This document shows, one piece after another, positions 60,713 to 64,000 of a DNA stretch of 64,000 nucleotides. Below the pieces are notes generated by a model, which ran no database searches, was not told the origin of the DNA, and worked only from the letters and a program-made list of their open reading frames with translations. The position numbers were made by a program, and so were the translations under genes. Position 1 is the first letter of the stretch, and every line of letters starts with the position of its first letter. The DNA is from Strongylocentrotus droebachiensis (Eukaryota; Echinodermata; Echinoidea; Camarodonta; Strongylocentrotidae), in the NCBI GenBank assembly GCA_035222895.1, contig JAVYIG010000165.1, positions 449,001 to 513,000 of the forward strand, written 5' to 3'.

Positions 60713-63700
60713 CTAAGAGAGACAGAAACAAGTGACCCAGATCGAGTTCCTGCTACATAATTCTAAGAATCATCATTAAGACCCCTTTCCCTTTTTAAAC
60801 CAATTACCCCCTTCCCTTCTTACCCCTCCTCACCAGTAAGTTTCTGACATATAGCAATAACAACTTTTATCCCCATCCTCCTAAAATCTATATTCTAAAA
60901 TTTAGTAAACTTTCTAAGCTTAAAAACTAGACAAGGACTACATATCTCATCTTTGGTATGTTTCATATTTGGGGGCAATACTCAACATGGATTTTTATTT
61001 TTGTAGGCCACTGCCATAAAAACTGGACTTCTATCTGGAAAAGGGTGCAAATATATTGGTAGCCAATAAAGCAGTATATTAATGACAATATTTGTTGTTG
61101 TTTTATTGCTGCCCAATGGTAGAAATCACTGCACTTATGGAAATGTTTACATCAAGGTTGAGTAGAACATATTCTACCAGGGGTTCATGAAGCCATTCAC
61201 TCACTCACAACATCCTAATCTTTACCATCATCTTTCATTGAAAGCATCCAATATGGGAGCTTTAAAAAAAATGTCAAGAGAATCGTGGAAGATATGGATT
61301 ATGAGGGATGCAAGGTACAAGAATGAGACGAGGAAGGAACAAGAATGTAGCCGTCAGACAGGAATCACGCCCTCTATAGTCAGACGATACGTGTCAGGAA
61401 ACAGTCTTTCTGCTCTACATCTATGCCTCAAGGATAACGGGTGTGGGAGTCAGTCGTCATATCACGGACGGACCTACAACACTCCTAGCTAGACCGCCGC
61501 ATTCTATGTGTTACTGGTTGCCAATAGCAGCCAAGATTCATGATCGGATGCTTTTCAGAAGAGTTGACAACTTATTTACTGATCTAAGTTATATGACATC
61601 ACAGAAATATGACCCTGCACACCGTAACACTTTGAAAGAAGAAGGGGGGAGTATCTTAGTTTGCAGCGCTTGGAATACAACTTCTAGACAAGGGAAACAT
61701 CAAGATATCAGGCTAAACTTCATTTTAAGCTAAGATACAAGATACGCATTGCAAATGTCTGAAAATTAATGTTACACAGAAGCCCTACACTACGCACGTC
61801 AGTGTTTGTAGATACTCTTGTTGTTAAAATGTAAATATTAGGAGACTCATTTCCTTATTAAACTTTTACAAACACACTCAATATTTTCCAATAGAAATCA
61901 TGCTGTAACTGGCTTAATGGATTGATTCTAAATTTTCAAGTGGTATACCATATCACAGTTTAAACTGTAACACTCTATTAAACAAACAAAGAAAGACTGC
62001 AATGAGGGGATATTCAACATGCCTAGTACATTAATGATGACATACTTATTCAGTGGAAGAGTCTTATCAGGATAGATTGAAAGTGTACGCCAGAGAGACG
62101 ACAGAGCTACCTCAGGAATAGCTACATCATACCCCCTGGAGTTACATGTAGACGTTCATATAACACTATGTCACGTATAGACAGGGGAGGGGTGACTTAA
62201 CCCCTGCCTGGGGTGGAGCTGGACTTTTATGTAACATTACATCATGGATATTAAAAGAGTAATTAATGGAAGTGAGTCTGGCAGTTTTGTTGATATTATA
62301 TTAAGGTATATACATCCCAGGGATGAGTGTACTGTGTCATAGAATGACACGTGATGTAGTCTGTCGTCTCCTCGGGACACCTGTCTCTACTCATGCAGGC
62401 AGACATCCCTGTCAAACCTGACTAGCATTCACTTAATTGAGTTTGATAGAAGAACAATGATAGAAAAAGAAAGAATGACCATGAGATGCAACAGAACCTG
62501 GAATTACTCATCGTAAATTGAATTCTTTCAATTCAACAGATAGAACAGCATCAAGAAGATAAACCAATCCCATTTGTAAGGGAAATACATTCATGGATCA
62601 GAGCATCACATATATCCACCGTTGGAAAGATTTCCTGGACAATGCTGAAACATATCAAATAGAAAAGAGGTGCAAAACCTGTGCAATGTTCTTACAATTG
62701 TCTTTCTTGTCTGTCTGTCTGCATCTAAATCTTTCATTCCCTTTCTCTTTTGGCCAACTCTGTATTTTCCTTTCATTTCTATAATGCCCACTCAGTTCCT
62801 GAAGCGCCCTTCCCTCTTTCAAACAAAAATAGAATATGCCCTTTAACTGAAACGCCCCAACTGTTATGTAACATGCATCTTATAATCATAAGCTCTTAAT
62901 TAAAGTCTGTTCTGGCACTCGACCACAGACAGCTCTCTAAACTAAGCAGTGCTTAGGGATGCTGTCGGAAACAGCATAAAGAGCGCCCCCATTGCTTGTA
63001 ACGAGCAGGAAACTCAGGTGGCAGACAGGAAGCAAGGCACTAGGCCAAGTCATCGTAACTGGCATGTGACGATGCTCCGCCTAGGGTAAGGTGCATACAA
63101 TTATAATGTAGGGAAGGGGAAAACAAAAACTGAGACCCGACTCACAGATACTGTGTAACAAAGAAATAATAATTATCATGTATTATATTCTGTTGGGTGT
63201 AAATGCACATCTGCGGTACTATCGAAAAAGAAATTCACGATCTATTCATGTAAATTAAAAAGGCTTTCTCATGAACGGCTGATAAAAGTTTGCTTGATCT
63301 CTGAGACTTTATCTTCAGCAGTTTCCTAGGCAAGGGAAAAAAGTTTCCCCACATGCTACATTTTCTTTATATTTCTATTTGCATCTCACCCTCAATGTTT
63401 CATATCTCTCCCTCGTCTCTTTTCTTTCGTTGATATCCTACATCACCTATTAGGTACATGTAGCTCTGAATATCAGGTTTTATGATTTTATCTATCATCA
63501 TTTTAAAAAAAAAAATTCCCTCAGTCTTCAGGGCCAGCAATTCCCTTCACACATCAGAGCCAAGTACATGTCATTAAATTCTCTTTTTCGTTAAGTTTCT
63601 CTATCTCTCCATTAATTGATTATTTCATAACTAAAAGTCCAACTAATTACTTGTGACTGATGAGGTCAAGAGTGTGTCAGTCACAAAGCGCTTGACCCAC

Positions 63701-64000
63701 AGGAAGCCGGAGGGGAAAGTGAGCCAGAGCATCGTCACGATGTCAGCAGCAACAAGCCTCCTCCATATCAACTGTGATGTCACGGCCAACATCGGAAGAC
63801 GAAAGGGGTGACATCTACCCTACTATGTCCCATAGGACGGGGCTAAGATGGGAGGATCCCTAAAAATCACTTATGTCTCATGCATTCTATCATAGCTTCA
63901 TGCAGGGAAGCAATGCTTCATTGTCATACTATAATGGACTTTCTTTAAAGATAAAGACCAGTTATGGCCATGCGATTGCATTGTGAAAGAAACGTTGTGG
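60713..64000. other. Right end of the window, no gene identified
   Basis: Frames at 61187-61733 are partly GC-richer than their surroundings but have no motif I know. A 58-codon minus-strand frame at about 63650-63826 (MLAVTSQLIWRRLVAADIVT and onward) is Trp/Leu-rich, likewise unrecognised. Earlier exons of the unidentified gene would be expected here or further right. Confidence 0.3.

Noticed and set aside
63650..63826. Trp/Leu-rich 58-codon minus-strand frame
   Set aside because: Stops lie just upstream, splice sites are ambiguous and no family is recognisable; kept only as a note.

Overview
This window looks like nuclear DNA from a marine invertebrate deuterostome. I favour an echinoderm, probably a sea urchin. 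It is AT-rich, with small coding exons separated by introns of 0.4 to several kb, canonical GT/AG splice sites, many miniature inverted-repeat transposons, a tRNA-derived SINE, non-LTR retrotransposon debris, long simple repeats and frequent TACATGTA-type palindromes. There is no bacterial or organellar gene organisation. The species is inferred, not proven. Almost all long open frames here are low-complexity or antisense shadows; the real genes had to be assembled from short exons.

All recognisable coding is on the minus strand. (1) Right of centre, a near-complete gene for ubinuclein (UBN1/UBN2 family, a subunit of the HIRA histone H3.3 chaperone complex) runs from an ATG at 42651 leftward. 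Twelve exons in unbroken phase end at a stop at 26991 (1101 codons). Two further candidate exons (26449-26550 and about 24906-24955) give a longer, spliced C-terminus. About 4.5 kb after them is unbroken, apparently non-coding sequence that I read as a probable 3' UTR. (2) At the left end are the first three coding exons (11787-11873, 5902-5973, 3620-3724) of an SLC5A/SGLT-type sodium-solute cotransporter; the rest must lie beyond position 1. (3) At the right end, two phase-compatible exons (60644-60712 and 49839-49901) suggest the 3' end of a third minus-strand gene that I cannot name.

Layout: 1-3400, transposon-like DNA carrying a ~117-bp satellite; 3400-11900, SLC5A exons and transposon-filled introns; 11900-20400, intergenic with TTAA-flanked MITEs, a palindromic element and dinucleotide tracts; 20400-24905, probable ubinuclein 3' UTR; 24906-42735, ubinuclein exons, introns and promoter, with hAT-like elements, a SINE, an RT fragment and an interstitial TTAGGG tract in the introns; 42736-48500, intergenic; 48500-64000, the unnamed gene's last two exons and a large repeat-containing intron.

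The most unusual items are a cluster of three histone-type 3' stem-loops with a CAAGAAAGA element at 7872-7953, not attached to any histone gene; a satellite array enclosed by transposon-like termini with a 7-bp flanking repeat; an alternative or extended C-terminus for ubinuclein; and a uORF with a YY1/TISU-like start at its promoter.
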